From contig CM065699.1 of the NCBI GenBank assembly GCA_017654935.2, positions 47,829,456-47,893,455 on the forward strand: DNA of 64,000 nt. The letters are read 5' to 3'. This stretch comes from Phymorhynchus buccinoides. Taxonomy: Eukaryota > Mollusca > Gastropoda > Neogastropoda > Raphitomidae. A model generated the notes under the pieces. It saw only the letters and a program-made list of their open reading frames with translations. It had not been told where the DNA came from and ran no database searches. A program made the position numbers and the translations under genes. Each line of letters begins with the position of its first letter. The first letter of the stretch is position 1. Below, one piece after another: positions 35,421 through 46,897 of this stretch.

Positions 35421-35920
35421 NNNNNNNNNNNNNNNNNNNNNNNNNNNNNNNNNNNNNNNNNNNNNNNNNNNNNNNNNNNNNNNNNNNNNNNNNNNNNNNN
35501 NNNNNNNNNNNNNNNNNNNNNNNNNNNNNNNNNNNNNNNNNNNNNNNNNNNNNNNNNNNNNNNNNNNNNNNNNNNNNNNNNNNNNNNNNNNNNNNNNNNN
35601 NNNNNNNNNNNNNNNNNNNNNNNNNNNNNNNNNNNNNNNNNNNNNNNNNNNNNNNNNNNNNNNNNNNNNNNNNNNNNNNNNNNNNNNNNNNNNNNNNNNN
35701 NNNNNNNNNNNNNNNNNNNNNNNNNNNNNNNNNNNNNNNNNNNNNNNNNNNNNNNNNNNNNNNNNNNNNNNNNNNNNNNNNNNNNNNNNNNNNNNNNNNN
35801 NNNNNNNNNNNNNNNNNNNNNNNNNNNNNNNNNNNNNNNNNNNNNNNNNNNNNNNNNNNNNNNNNNNNNNNNNNNNNNNNNNNNNNNNNNNNNNNNNNNN
35901 NNNNNNNNNNNNNNNNNNNN
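35421..35920. other. scaffold gap of exactly 500 N
   Basis: Placeholder gap between the 33-bp minisatellite and a C-rich tract. Confidence 1.
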
Positions 35921-35961
35921 CCCCCCCCCCCCCCCCCCCCCCCCCCACCCCCCCCCACCCC

Positions 35962-36002
<41 letters not shown>

Positions 36003-36060
36003 ACCCTCCCCCACCCCCCCCCCCCCCCCCCCCCCCCCCCACTTTTCCCACCCCCCCACC
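35921..36060. repeat. poly-C tract with scattered A and T
   Basis: A homopolymer-like tract at the edge of the contig. Its base-level accuracy is doubtful. Confidence 0.9.
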
Positions 36061-36639
36061 CGTGTTGAACCGGCAAAGCAAAGTACCACCGCGGGAGACA
36101 AAAGACATAGACCACAGTGTTGCACGTCTGGCAACAGGGCGCCGCTTTGAAAAAAATGTTGAAAATGAAATGAAAGCCAGTGTGTGCCCAACAAAGAAGA
36201 AAGAGCAGACGGCTTGCTTTGCGATCCCCCCCCCCCCCCCTCCCCCGACTCAAATGCATCTGTCCATTGGAACCGGCTTGGCCCCCGCAGGCACGCAGGC
36301 CCCCATTCGGGCACTGGCGGCGCAGGAGTCGGATTTGCGCCTAATGCGAAAAACAATCGCGGAGAGCGGACCTTTAGCTGTTCTTCGTTCACTCTTCTCT
36401 CAGCGCCATGTAGTGTAGAATATATTGTTGCCAGAGCCAGGACACAGAACATCCTCTACACTCCCCCCACCACCAAAAGCAAAAGAACGTTCATCGCTCA
36501 ACTGCACCCCCCCTACTACGTATTGGTTTGTTCGTCCTATTTTGCTCAAGCAGCCACCTTATGTTAAACTTCTTATACTAATTCCGAAACTCGCTCACAG
36601 TTTCAGGTCAGTATAATGAGCGCAGATGTGTCCATTGCT
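36061..36639. other. no recognisable gene
   Basis: GC-richer sequence with a 14-bp C run at 36227. Open frames exist but have no recognisable domains. Confidence 0.5.
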
Positions 36640-36982
36640 GCCGTTTTTATGCGCCTAACTAAGAAAAGTGAGGGCCCCAGAAAAGGATAGCCCCACAGAC
36701 AAACAAAAAGTCCGGATGTTTCGAACTGCGAAGCAGAGGACATACAGGGACAGGAGCGACATCTTTTTTTAAAGTGATATTATTAAAAAACAAGGGGCGC
36801 CGAGAACGAATCGGTAAGCAGGAAAGATAGTAGATGAAAGAAAAGAAAAAAAGCAGAGTCAAGAGAGTTGGACAGATTACCCCTATTAAGAGGACAGTTA
36901 CAGCACAGAACCTTCCATAAGGTGGGGTAACTATTTTTTGCGAAAGACCCCCCCCCCCGGTATCCCACTGGGGGGGAGCTTT
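36640..36982 (-). mobile_element. GAA-tailed SINE-like element, minus copy
   Basis: Reverse of the family: ccagaaggtgg-like block, ggtatcccactgggggg head at its right end. Confidence 0.75.
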
Positions 36983-37219
36983 CATAATACTTTACTGTTT
37001 CTTCCCTAAAAGTAACACAAGCGCACTCGAAAAAATAGTCGCTCCCCTCTTGTCGGTTGAGATGCAACGGACAACCAAGAACGTCAAAAAATACATGCCG
37101 CTACGAGAGTTAAGCAACAGTGTCAGCAAGCCGACCCAAAGACAGTTTGTCGAATTACGGAATCCGTTTAGTGTGTACAAGACGCTTGTGTTCCATGCAT
37201 CAGTTATCAGCCAACTGGT

Positions 37220-37390
37220 TCAGTTTGTTTGTTGTCGTACCCTGGCTAAAAGACTCCAGGGATCATTCCAACAGCTGAAGCTACACTATGGTACAAATGC
37301 ACCAGCTAGGGATGAGAACATCAAGTTTTTACGTGTGCTGACCGTTTTTGATTACCCCCGCCACGTGGGCAGCCACACTCCGACTTAGAG
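37220..37390 (-). mobile_element. (CAA)n-tailed SINE-like element, copy 1
   Basis: Contains gtaccctggctaaaagactc, gctagggatgagaacat and gccacgtgggcagccacact. The plus strand starts with GTT/GTC triplets, so the element's sense end is a (CAA)n tail on the minus strand. Other copies are at 42700, 53525, 56385, 56871 and 63935. Confidence 0.75.
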
Positions 37391-39586
37391 AGGACACTGG
37401 TTCAGTCGGAACACAGGCTTATCGTTTTATTATTTTATGGTGGAATGCGTTGTGCGGTTCATTTAAAGGTTCCAGAGATATTATTCAGTGCTCTTGATGG
37501 ACCGAATGCAATGCAACAGGTTCAAAGTTCGTCCCTTTCTGGTTGAGTACTAAGAGTTCACATTGCTTAGTTTGAAATGCTCAAAAAGTTGAGTACAGAA
37601 CTCTCCTGTCTCCGAGCATTTTTACTTTAAGAAAATTGTTTGATAGGTAACTTTGAGGGTAGAAATCATTGGGCTTGGGAACAAAAATAGAAATGGGAAA
37701 TTATAAGAATATTAAATTCATATGGGGAAGGGAAAAGAATGGGGAAAACAAGGGAAGTTCCATCAAGACAACTGTACATAAGTTCATTATGTCAAGCGTT
37801 ATGTGTTTATTTTATTTTACATGGTAAATGTGTGTACAGTTAGCATTGGGTTTTTATTGAAAGTTGTCCGTCTGAATGGTTCATTTGGTGTGTTTCTTGA
37901 TGTTTGGTGTTTGTACAGATTGAGATAGATTGTTTTATTGCTTTTTGACAAATAAAAAATATTGAAACAGTATTTCTGGATTAGTATTTTTGTTGTCGGT
38001 GTGCATTGTACAAGCGTGTGGATTGTGTGCGTCGCGCGAGTGTGTTTGGGGGGTGCGTTTTTGTATATGTGCGTGTGCATGTTTTTGTTCTATGAGTATG
38101 TGTTTTTTTATATCTGAGCGTGGGGGTGATCGGTGGGAATGTGAGCGCGTCTGAGTATGTTTGATATGCCTGATGTAATCTTGCATGTGGAGTGATTTTG
38201 GTTTTGTAAAGCACCATGAGTAGTTCGCCTAGAATGTGCGCTATATAAATGTCTATTGTTATTATTATTGTTCAGTATGTTTTTACTAGAAAGCACAGAC
38301 AGGGCAGACTTCTGGTGGGGAGATAACAAAATCTTGTGCAAAATTGCTTTGAAGGAATTAAGTCAGAAATCAAAAGCGAATTTATGCCAGCTGATTGTTC
38401 CTTATGCAGGAATGCTCGCATACGCACATTTGCACATACACACATAGGGCAATTCACATTAAGCACATATCGGTTTATTTTCAACAGCCAAATCATCAAC
38501 AACAACAGTTTGTTCAGTGTGATTTCACAGTTACCCATACCCTCCCACACCAGCCCCCCCCCACCTCCCCCTAAAGGGAAGCCCCCCCCCCCCCTTTGTC
38601 CGACCACACACCAGCAGCATGCCAGGCAAAAAACTTCACAAACCACGAGTTTTGTCCACCGTCTAGTCTGAATTGTGGAGGACGTATTTGTCACACTCCT
38701 ATATGTTCACCACTGGTTGGAAGGAGAGCCATGTTTTCTGCGAGCTTTGCGATCTACGGAAGACAGACAGTATGTATTATACATCACAGTTCTTTGTTGC
38801 CTAAAAATATAAGAATTTTGTTGATCGGCATGCATGGTTAAGTTTGAAAAAAATGCAATAATAAGTCATGTTTTTCTAAAATTATATGACAAACGACACA
38901 TTTTTTCTATACATAGATACAAGGAGAAACACACGGGAGAGACGCAAGCACTACAAACACACATTAGCCTCTCGCCGTCTAGCCATTAAAGCCATGCCTT
39001 CCCATACACAACACCTACATGAGGGTTGGCGAAACCTATCACAATTGCCCACTCCCTTACTCCCCTTTAGAATTATAAGTAAACATTACCTTACTACCTT
39101 AATAGCTTCCCCCCCCCACCCTTTCTTATTTTTTTTCGGGGGAAAAAGGGTCTTCCCTAGAAAATAATTGAAGCACAAGTTTCATGGGTGTTTTTTTTTT
39201 CAAAACGATCTCTCAATCCTTGAATGAAATTTCAATGGCATCTCTGAAATTTCCCATCCTGAAATGTATGTTGTTAGAATTGTATGTCTACCATCTTGTT
39301 TCAATCTGCCATCAATGTTGGCAGAACCCCCCCCCCCAGCTTGATGTGATCAGACTGGTTCCGGATGACAAGATGGCCAAATCCTGAAGACTTTCTATCA
39401 GCTTTTTCAATTCTGATTTCAGGAGCAGGCCTGAACTACTTTCACTCATGAAGGTTTTTTCCCATAAAAGCATATAATATTAGGATATGACAATAATATC
39501 AAAACCAAGTAACATACTGGCATTGAGAATAGTATTAAGCAAAAATCTCCTACATACACACCTTTGATTAAATCCATCAATTGGCA
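37391..39586. other. intergenic sequence, one LINE tail at 38200-38272
   Basis: The LINE/SINE tail gtgcgctatataaatgtcta followed by ATT repeats ends at 38272. C-rich runs occur at 38555 and 38583. No exon or RNA gene is recognised. Confidence 0.6.
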
Positions 39587-40035
39587 TAAAAGTAGTGTAA
39601 TTTTCTTGGGTTATAAGGCGATATTTTGTTCTCCAATTTTGATCTATGCGCCTAATAAACGAGGGCACCCTATTAGTGAACAAAATCGTGAGAAGAGAGG
39701 CAACGATTGCCGTGTTCAGTACAGTCTACTGTGTGAGTCAGAACATCGAAAGTGGTCACAAGTCAAATCAAAACTCGAACTCAAACACAACTTTACGCCG
39801 ATACGACAAATACTTGTGTTAAAAAGGGGAGCCAAAACTCTCATTTATGACAGCAGTAATGGCGGTCGGTAAACGTTTACAGGACGCGTACGGGCTTCAA
39901 AGTTTGACTTTCTTTTGCGTGTGTATCGCCTTATAAACGAGGGCGCCTTTTACTTTAATTTTTTTTTCTGATTTTTCTTGAAAATTGCCCTATTCACCTT
40001 ATACACAGCAGCGCCTAATGATCCGAAAAATGTGG
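39587..40035. mobile_element. TA-flanked MITE (ggactataaggcg family), long subfamily
   Basis: Starts taattttcttgggttataag and ends gatccgaaaaatgtggta. The interior has cagcagtaatggcggtcggt and gaacaaaatcgtgagaagag, shared with the copies at 45574 and 47921. Confidence 0.75.
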
Positions 40036-40094
40036 TAAACAAAGGATTTAAATAATACACATAGCAATTAAAAATATCACCAATATTAACACTA

Positions 40095-40426
40095 TCACTA
40101 TTACACCTCCGGTGCATCTTTGAACGAGAGTTCCGTTTTCCCGGGGCCCTGCAGCCGATAGAAGACACATAATATACAATAAATACTTATTGCGACCTAG
40201 TACATAGTTATACTTCGGCTTCGTCTTTGAAGGAAAGCCACATTTTCTCGGGGCCCTGCAGCCGACAGAAGGCACACATAATGTACAATAAATGCTTATT
40301 GCGACCTAGTACATAGTTATACTTCGGCTTCGTCTTTGAAGGAGAGCCACGTTTTCTCGGGGGCCCTGCAGCCGACAGAAGGCACACATAATGTACAATA
40401 AATGCTTATTGCGACCTAGTACATAG
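40095..40426 (-). repeat. three tandem copies of the terminal WD40-gene exon 3' edge
   Basis: Units of about 118 bp repeat the last 60 nt of coding sequence (cggctgcag to gaagccgaag) and the 3' flank with ctatgtactaggtcgcaata. The two copies nearest the exon are close to identical, while the outer copy near 40100 is diverged. In-frame stops remain just after the copied coding part. Confidence 0.93.
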
Positions 40427-40558
40427 CTATACTTCGGCTTCGTCTTTGAAGGAGAGCCACGTTTTCTCGGGGCTCTGCAGCCGACAGAACACGCAGATGG
40501 TGAGGTCCTTGAAGTTGTCCATCTCCGCCATGGAGAAGGGCTTGCCACAACTGGAGCA
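40427..40558 (-). CDS. WD40 gene, terminal exon with Cys4 zinc motif
   Basis: Last exon of a minus-strand WD40-propeller gene. Acceptor ctggtgttgcag at 40559; 43 codons beginning CSSCGKPFSMAEMDNFKDLT, then ICVFCRLQSPEKTWLSFKDE, and a TAG at 40429-40427. The pairs CSSC and CVFC, 20 residues apart, form a likely zinc-binding treble-clef or ribbon of four cysteines. It joins in phase 0 to the exon at 42521. The visible protein is 296 residues with at least six WD repeats. I think it is closest to WDR88-like proteins, but this is from memory of domain layout only, so no symbol is given. Its molecular role is unknown to me. Confidence 0.85.
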   Translation of the reverse strand, partial: CSSCGKPFSMAEMDNFKDLTICVFCRLQSPEKTWLSFKDEAEV

Positions 40559-40585
40559 CTGCAACACCAGAAAACATTCACGTTC

Positions 40586-40784
40586 AGGGCTTTCAATCAT
40601 CCCACAAAACAAGGGGTCCCAGGGACTCATTCACTTACAGTATAGAGGGTCCTAGAGGCGGGATAGAGGGTCCCAGTGGCATTGCGAATGCTAAAAAGAA
40701 TGTTTTCTAGTGCATCCCTGGGACCCGAGGGTCCTTTAGAATTTTTGTGCTTCATAGACTCCCAAATGGTCCCTGGGAGCCCTG
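40586..40784. mobile_element. MITE with AGGGCTT/GAGCCCT ends, copy 2
   Basis: The same block order as 7999-8209 (cacaaaacaaggggtcccag through ccctgggagccctg). It lies in the last WD40-gene intron. Confidence 0.75.
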
Positions 40785-40789
40785 ACGTT

Positions 40790-40975
40790 GGTGTGTAGAG
40801 TGGCACAGAGGTAACGCGTTCACCTCGTCTACAATAAACCCGAGTTCGAACCTGGGTACAGGGTTTTTTTTCCTCTCACTCTACACTAGGCCATACATGG
40901 AGTCTTTCGGATGAGACGATTATAAGCCGAGGTCCTGTGTGCCCATGCACTTAGCACATGTTAAACCCAGTGGCA
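40790..40975 (+). mobile_element. tRNA-derived SINE, copy 2
   Basis: The A-box-like tagagtggcacagaggtaac and B-box gagttcgaacctgggtac are followed by the central block tcttt-cggatgagacgat and gaggtcctgtgtgcccatgc. It matches 925-1105. Confidence 0.85.
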
Positions 40976-40984
40976 ACGGACGAA

Positions 40985-41280
40985 AAAATTGTCATTTCGT
41001 CAAATTCCCTTCCTCAACAGTCACTTAAAAATCGCATGCAAAAACAAAGAAAAAGGCATCCCCTGCCGCACCCAGCAGCGCAGCTCCTCCTCCTTCCCCC
41101 GCGCCATCAGAGAGTGGAACGCCCTGCTTCCAGAAACTGTTCAGGCCCCTTCTGCCAAGGCCTTCTTCAGGAGGCTGTTGGCAGAGCACTAAAAGCTTCA
41201 GACCCTAGGGTAGGCAGTGGTTGGGCCGGCATCATGGCTGAGTTCCGCTGAACGGTCCCAGTCTGGCCGGTTGTCTGGCT
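40985..41280 (+). mobile_element. LINE ORF2 C-terminus fragment
   Basis: One frame reads SFPRAIREWNALLPETVQAP then SAKAFFRRLLAEH and a stop at 41190, the conserved end of many non-LTR retrotransposon ORF2 proteins. Upstream of it the reverse transcriptase is missing. It abuts the SINE at 40790. The 3'UTR may extend to the GAA tail at 41864-41878. Confidence 0.8.
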
Positions 41281-41419
41281 GTCTACCCACCAAAGCCCCC
41301 CCTCCCCTCTCTCTCTCCCTCTCTCTCTCTCTCTCTGCCTTTTTGAGATGTAATAACATGGGTGCTACTCTTTCATTTTTACATTGATTTCAGTATTTTT
41401 AATTTTACCAGAAATTGAA

Positions 41420-41665
41420 CTTCAGTTTTTTTTTAATTCATCAAAAAACAAACAAAAAATTGACCACAAGCGATTTGGGGCATTTTGAACTTGTTTGTTC
41501 TATCTTGGAAGTTTTACAAAGGCAATGTAATAATTTTACAAGGCTTAGACTTTTTTTGTAATTCAAAATGGACCACAAGTGATTTGGGGCATTTTGAACT
41601 TGATTCTATCTTGGAATTTTTATAAAAGGCAATGTAATAATTTTACAAGGCTTATCAGACTCAAA
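41420..41665. repeat. 107-bp tandem duplication
   Basis: Two copies of accacaagygatttggggca through ggcaatgtaataattttaca, in the LINE 3'UTR-like region. Confidence 0.8.
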
Positions 41666-41878
41666 CTGTCTGTCTATCATTTTAACTGTCTATCTCGTTA
41701 TCTCTCTCTCTTAACTTGCCCCCCTGAATCGTCCGACGGGGCTCTGCCCCTGTACCCTGCCGGGGCCATGGGTCCCTGGACCCCTGACTTTCAGGGTTTT
41801 TTTCATTTTGGGGGAGTAGCACCCATGTTCTAATGGTCATAAGTGACTTTGTCAACTAGATGAAAGAAGAAGAAGAAG

Positions 41879-42520
41879 ACTCACCTTGGTCACTTTCAGT
41901 CCCTGGGCCCCGTTTGTTGTCCATCACAATGGGGATCTGATTACTGCCCTTGGCATTCCACTTGAATACATAAATAAATAATCAAATTAATAAACACATT
42001 TAAAGACCCACCTTGGTGACTTTGAGTCCCTGGGCCCGTTTACTCTCCATCACAATGGGGATTTTGTCACTGTCCTCTAATGTTCCACAGAAATGCATAA
42101 ATAAATTATGAAATAAATACATTTAAAGACCCACCTTGGTGACTTTGTGCCTGTTTTTTGGTCCATCACTATAGGGATGTGGTCGCTCCCCTTTACGTTC
42201 CTCATGAACACGAATAAATAATAAAATACATTTAAAGACCCACCTTGGTGACTGTGCCTGTTTTTTTGAATAAATAATAAAATACATTTAAAGACCCACC
42301 TTGGTGACTGTGCCTGGTTTTTTTAATAAATAATAAAATACATTTAAAGACCCACCTTGGTGACTGTGCCTGTTTTTTTGAATAAATAATAAAATACATT
42401 TAAAGACCCACCTTGGTGACTTTGTGCCTGTTTTTTTCTCCATCACTATAGGGATGTGGTCGCTCCCCTTTATGTTCCTCGTGAACACAAATAAATAATG
42501 ACATAAATTTAAAGACCCAC
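41879..42520 (-). repeat. seven tandem copies of a WD40-gene exon 3' edge and donor
   Basis: Copies at about 41882, 42009, 42133, 42239, 42297, 42353 and 42408 repeat between 20 and 90 nt of the end of the exon at 42521-42613, always with the donor (accaag|gtgggtc) and 30-60 nt of AT-rich intron. Copies near 42009 and 41882 keep the most exon; the four in the middle keep mainly the donor. Spacings are 55-125 bp. Confidence 0.95.
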
Positions 42521-42613
42521 CTTGGTGACTTTGAGTCCCTGGGCCCGTTTGTTCTCCATCACGATGGGGATGTGGTCACTGTCCTCTATGTTCCACATAC
42601 GTATTGTGCTGTC
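42521..42613 (-). CDS. WD40 gene exon, end of last WD repeat
   Basis: Encodes DSTIRMWNIEDSDHIPIVME then NKRAQGLKVTK, 31 codons in phase 0. DSTIRMWN is the classic D-x-I-x-x-W strand ending of a WD repeat begun in the exon at 44149. Acceptor ttttcag at 42614, donor gtgggt at 42520. The edge is duplicated seven times downstream. Confidence 0.9.
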
Positions 42614-42699
42614 CTGAAAATAGATGAAGTAAAATGTGTTAAAAACATCAAATGAATGGCTGAGATAATGAACACCATTAAATTAAAGCTGTAGATGAA

Positions 42700-43592
42700 G
42701 TGTTGTTGTCGTACCCTGGCTAAAAGACTCCAGGGATAATCCCAACAGCAGTAGCATTTGAACACTATGGTACGAAATGCATCAGCTAGGGATGAGAACA
42801 TTACTGTATTTTACGGACTATAAGGTGCAGCCATGAAAGAATTCCGCGTTTCACGGAAAATCCGCGGAAATTTTTCAAAACTTCCGTAGAGAAAAAAAAA
42901 AAAAAATCCGCGTAAAGGACCGATCTTGCCGTATTCTCTATTTGGCGATTCTCAAACTGGTTAACCGGAAGTCGCTTTAGCTCACTCGCTTCATTTGTGC
43001 GAAGGAAGGCGAAATGAGTAGCTCCCGCTCAACAAAAGTAGCGATGTTAGCTGAAAATGTGTGTGGAAGGATATTTGTGCCGACCAAATTTTCGGACCCC
43101 CTCCTCGCTGAATAAAATTTGTGACGTGAGGTAGGTGAAAAGGTGGTTTGAAAACATTTTTTGGGAATGTTGTGCACGCGCCTCCCTCCCCTCCCCCGGT
43201 CAACAAAACATTGGACGTTATGTGAAAATCCAGGTGGAAGGATTTTTCTCGGCTGAAAAGAATTTCATTCTTCGATGGTTGAAAAATGTTTGTGCTGGAA
43301 AAAAAATAATTTGGGATCGTCCCCCCCGCTCAACAAAACTTCCGACATCAGGTGAAAATCCGGGTGGAAGGATTTCTCGGACGAAAATTTCTCCTCCTTT
43401 TTTGATCTTCATCCACTTTATGCCTGAAGGTGATACTTTTTTCCAGCTGAGACCCCTGAATAACGAAATCCAAAATTTTCTGGAAAATGTTCGGGGTGCG
43501 CCTTATAATCAGGTGCGCCTTGTAGTCCGTAAAATAAGGTACGTATGAGCCGGTTTTTATTACCCCGCCACGTGCGCAGCCACACTCGAGTA
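42700..43592 (-). mobile_element. (CAA)n-tailed SINE-like element split by a MITE
   Basis: Left part 42700-42804 (gtcgtaccctggctaaaaga to gggatgagaacatta), right part 43540-43592 (tacgtatgagccggttttta to cagccacactcga). Together they match the uninterrupted copies at 37220 and 53525. Confidence 0.85.
42805..43539. mobile_element. TA-flanked MITE inserted in the SINE-like element
   Basis: Ends ctgtattttacggactataa and ttgtagtccgtaaaataagg, flanked by a TA on both sides (42803-42804 and 43540-43541). The interior has three imperfect repeats of about 110 bp around gtgaaaatccgggtggaagg. Confidence 0.85.
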
Positions 43593-43744
43593 TTCAAACA
43601 CATACACACACACAATGCTTGCAGGCACGCACACACAGACACGTGTACTTATTGTAAACTGGTTTAATTCCACCAACATTATGCTGTGTAACTATTTTGA
43701 ACTGAGTGCGCCACAAGCTTGGCTTGTTGCTTCAGTTATGTCGT

Positions 43745-44075
43745 TCTTCTTCTGCGTTCCCAGGCCATAATGGGTAAGGTACATATGTGTCCGGTTTTCA
43801 GTTTTCACTAGTCTCCTCGCTGCGTACAGCCGATACATTTCGATTTCTGAGGAGCTCAAAGGAGAAAAATGATTTGGAAGATTTTTTTTGAAAAAAGGCA
43901 GGAGAATGGGCCAATAAGTCAGAAAGATGGTAGATGATAGAAAGCAAAGGAAAAGGCAGAGTCAAAGAGAGTGACAGATTAGGGGAAGTTACAAGCACAG
44001 AACTTCCAGAAGGTGGGGGAACTATTTTTTATGGAAGACCCCCCGGTATCCCCATGGGGAGCAGTTACGTCATTG
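43745..44075 (-). mobile_element. GAA-tailed SINE-like element, second subfamily, minus copy
   Basis: Runs from the tail (gttcttcttctgcgttccca) to the head (ccccggtatccccatgggga). It shares the distinct 3' part with 24698-25015. Confidence 0.8.
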
Positions 44076-44148
44076 TTGTTTGTGATTCTTTCGGAAAAAA
44101 CCCGTTTAAACCAGAAACGAACAAAACTAAATTGGTTTAATGACTTAC

Positions 44149-44217
44149 ATTAGCACAGGACAGCAGCCAGCACTGGTCCTGACTGAAGTGAACATCGGTC
44201 ACCCAGCCCGCATGGCC
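44149..44217 (-). CDS. WD40 gene exon, start of last WD repeat
   Basis: Encodes GHAGWVTDVHFSQDQCWLLS and CAN, 23 codons in phase 0. It starts with the GH dipeptide of a WD repeat and is completed by the exon at 42521. Acceptor tgtgtgcag, donor gtaagt. Confidence 0.9.
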
Positions 44218-44371
44218 CTGCACACAGCCAGTTGCCAAGAAAACAAACAATAATGCAAAATATTGCATCACGAACATCCCAATCTCTATCTCACAGAATC
44301 CTAAAATGTCAATACTCGCACAGAATTCCCAAGCATAGGACCTGCCAACATCTACAGACAAGCCTTCAGGG

Positions 44372-45298
44372 TACAGTGGCAACTCCTTTATAAGACCTTA
44401 AAAAATCATCCAAAATGAGGTCTTATAAGGGAGGTAATTTTAATACTTAGAAAGAAGGGCAATGTCTCAGAGAAGTAGGTCTTATGTGGGAGGGAGTCTT
44501 GTTGGCCACTGCAACTAGGGTTATTAATGCCCTTTTCGGCACGAAGTCAATCCCTTGTTGGTCAGTATCCAAAAGGGCACTCACTCTTGCAAAAGGCAGT
44601 CATTCAGTGGCCTCAAATAGAGTTACAGACAAACCTCTGTTTTAAGACTTCCAAAATGTCCGGAAAAAATCGGTCGTAAATTGGAGGGGTTGCATGACGG
44701 AGGTTTTTTTCACTGGCAGCCGTAGAAAGAAAAAGTTCAGCACAGTTCATACTCTCTTCTTCATGCACACATACAATGACATATTAAAACTGGATTTGGG
44801 TCTTTCCAACTCCATAGGATTGTGCAATCGATGTATTAGTTTCACTTTGCCGACTTCTGTTAATCACCTCCACTCTCGTCCAAAGTCAGTGGTTCTCTTT
44901 TTCAAAGTCAGTGGTTTTCGTGCTTTTCCTACGCTTTCCGCTATCTTTTCTACAACAAGGGAAGCGACTCCGCTTTCAGGCCCTTGACCGTGGTTGTTTC
45001 CCTTTGCTTGAAGTCTATGCAGACGACAACAACGGTCGTAAAACCCAGCAAAATGGCGGTTGTAAGTCGCGTTTTAGAGGAAGTCGTTTAAGAGAGGTCG
45101 TTTACATAGTAAAATGCATCCGTGCCAACAAATCCGGTCTCAAATGAGAGGTGGTCGCTTAACAGAGGGTCGTAAAATAGGGGTTTGTCTGTATTCCCTT
45201 GTTTGGTCAGTACTCGAGCATCTTCCCCCACCCACCAAGGGCATTCACTCTTGCAAAAGGTGTTCTTTGCAGTGGCCAATAAGGGAGTTTCCACTGTA
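44372..45298. mobile_element. pogo-like MITE containing a second MITE
   Basis: Outer ends TACAGTGGCAACTCCTTTAT and aagggagtttccactgta are inverted and begin at TA, as in pogo/Tigger-type elements. Inside, 44624-45193 has its own ends (TACAGACAAACCTCTGTTTT and aataggggtttgtctgta), also at TA. Confidence 0.7.
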
Positions 45299-45516
45299 GT
45301 AGAAGGCTTCTGATGCTGGTAATTTCATTGGCTCTCTGACCTGGATATCATCTCTGATTGGTCACTTTCCCGAACAGTTTTATTTCATTGGTCTGAACAT
45401 TTGACCTTCTCAGTGCGTTATGACCTTACTTTGTGGACAGACTGTCACTTCAAAAGAAGACACACTAAATAAAACGGAAGAAAGATTTTTGAACAGGTGC
45501 ATCACCAGAGTGCTAC
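45299..45516. other. unique sequence
   Basis: About 200 bp between two pogo-like elements. Nothing is recognised in it. Confidence 0.5.
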
Positions 45517-46452
45517 TACAGTGGAACCTCCCTCTTAAGACCTTCCCTATTAAGACTCCCTCCCACTTAAGACCTACCGTATTGTGTACGCTTGTGTGTA
45601 TAAGGCGAATAGGGCCATTTTCAAGAAAAATCTTTTAAAAAAATACAGAAAAAGGCGCCCTTGTTAATAAGGCACCTCGCAAAAGAAAGTCAAACTTCGA
45701 GGTCCGTACGCGTCCGGTAAATGCTTGCCAACCGCCATTACTGCTGACATAAACGGGAGTTGGCTCCCCTTTCAAATCATCAAAGTTTCATTTGTGCGAC
45801 TTCCTGTTGTCGTGTTTTCATTTTTTGTCGCAACAAATTGTAGAATGATGGCATTTTAAGCTCTACAACGATACTTTTTACATCCAATGAAGGGCTATAG
45901 CATCTGTTGGACGGTATCGCGGACGATAATAGGGATTTTTAAGCAATTTTAAGCAATTTGGTGACTCGTGACCATTTTCGATGTCTAGACTGTAGACAGC
46001 ACGGCAATCATTGCCTCTATCTCCTCATGGTTTTGTTCACAAATAGGGCGCCCTCGTTTATGAGGTAGGCGCATATGCGCATAGGTAAATATTTAAGAGA
46101 AAAATATTGCCTTATAGTCTGAAAATGATGAGACATTGCTCTACTTTGTCAGTATTAAATGACCTCTTTCCTGTTACAGCTCACTATAATATTCCAAGAA
46201 TTTCTTTTACGTCCTCCCGGCCTAAGCCATACGGGACATTACTATTTATTTTTAGTTAGAAGAAGGAGGAAGTTTTATTTTAATAAAGTTTAGAAAACAA
46301 TTTTTGTTTTAATAAAGTTATTATCACTATAATAATAATAATTGGCACTTATATAGCGTACATATCTAGAAAATTCTATTCATGGCGCTTTACAAAGAAA
46401 TAAAACTACAAACATTCCCATTCACACACACACACTGACACACACACACACT

Positions 46453-46538
<86 letters not shown>

Positions 46539-46897
46539 ACGAAGAAGAAGGGAGAGGGTGGGAAGGGGGTGACGCTTAAGACCTTATTTGGGATGATTTT
46601 TCAGTGTGTTTTTCCCTTTTTTTTTTTTTTTTTAACCCTTTCGCCGCCAAACATTTTTCAGCCCCGAAAAATACCATTAAACTTAACTGGGTAGAGAAAA
46701 TTAATTATCTGCAATATTGGGAATTCCTCTGTGACATGCATAACACTAGGCCTGTCCTTACCTCCCAAAATAAAGAAAATAGGGTATTTGGACAACAGGT
46801 CCTGATTTGATGCCTTTTGGTGACATGGGCGTTAAACCATTGTGGTGCATGCATGCGACATTGGTGGTGAAAGGGATAATAGGGAGGTTCCACTGTA
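45517..46897. mobile_element. pogo-like element with at least three nested insertions
   Basis: Ends TACAGTGGAACCTCCCTCTT and agggaggttccactgta at TA. Nested inside are a ggactataaggcg MITE (45574-46130), a LINE tail with (CA)n (46325-46535, minus), and a TTAA-flanked MITE (46632-46879). Host sequence left over is only a few hundred bases. Confidence 0.75.
46632..46879. mobile_element. TTAA-flanked piggyBac-like MITE, copy 3
   Basis: Starts TTAACCCTTTCGCCGCCA, ends gtggtgaaagggataa (one mutated base in TTAA). The interior block is identical in order to copy 1. Confidence 0.8.
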
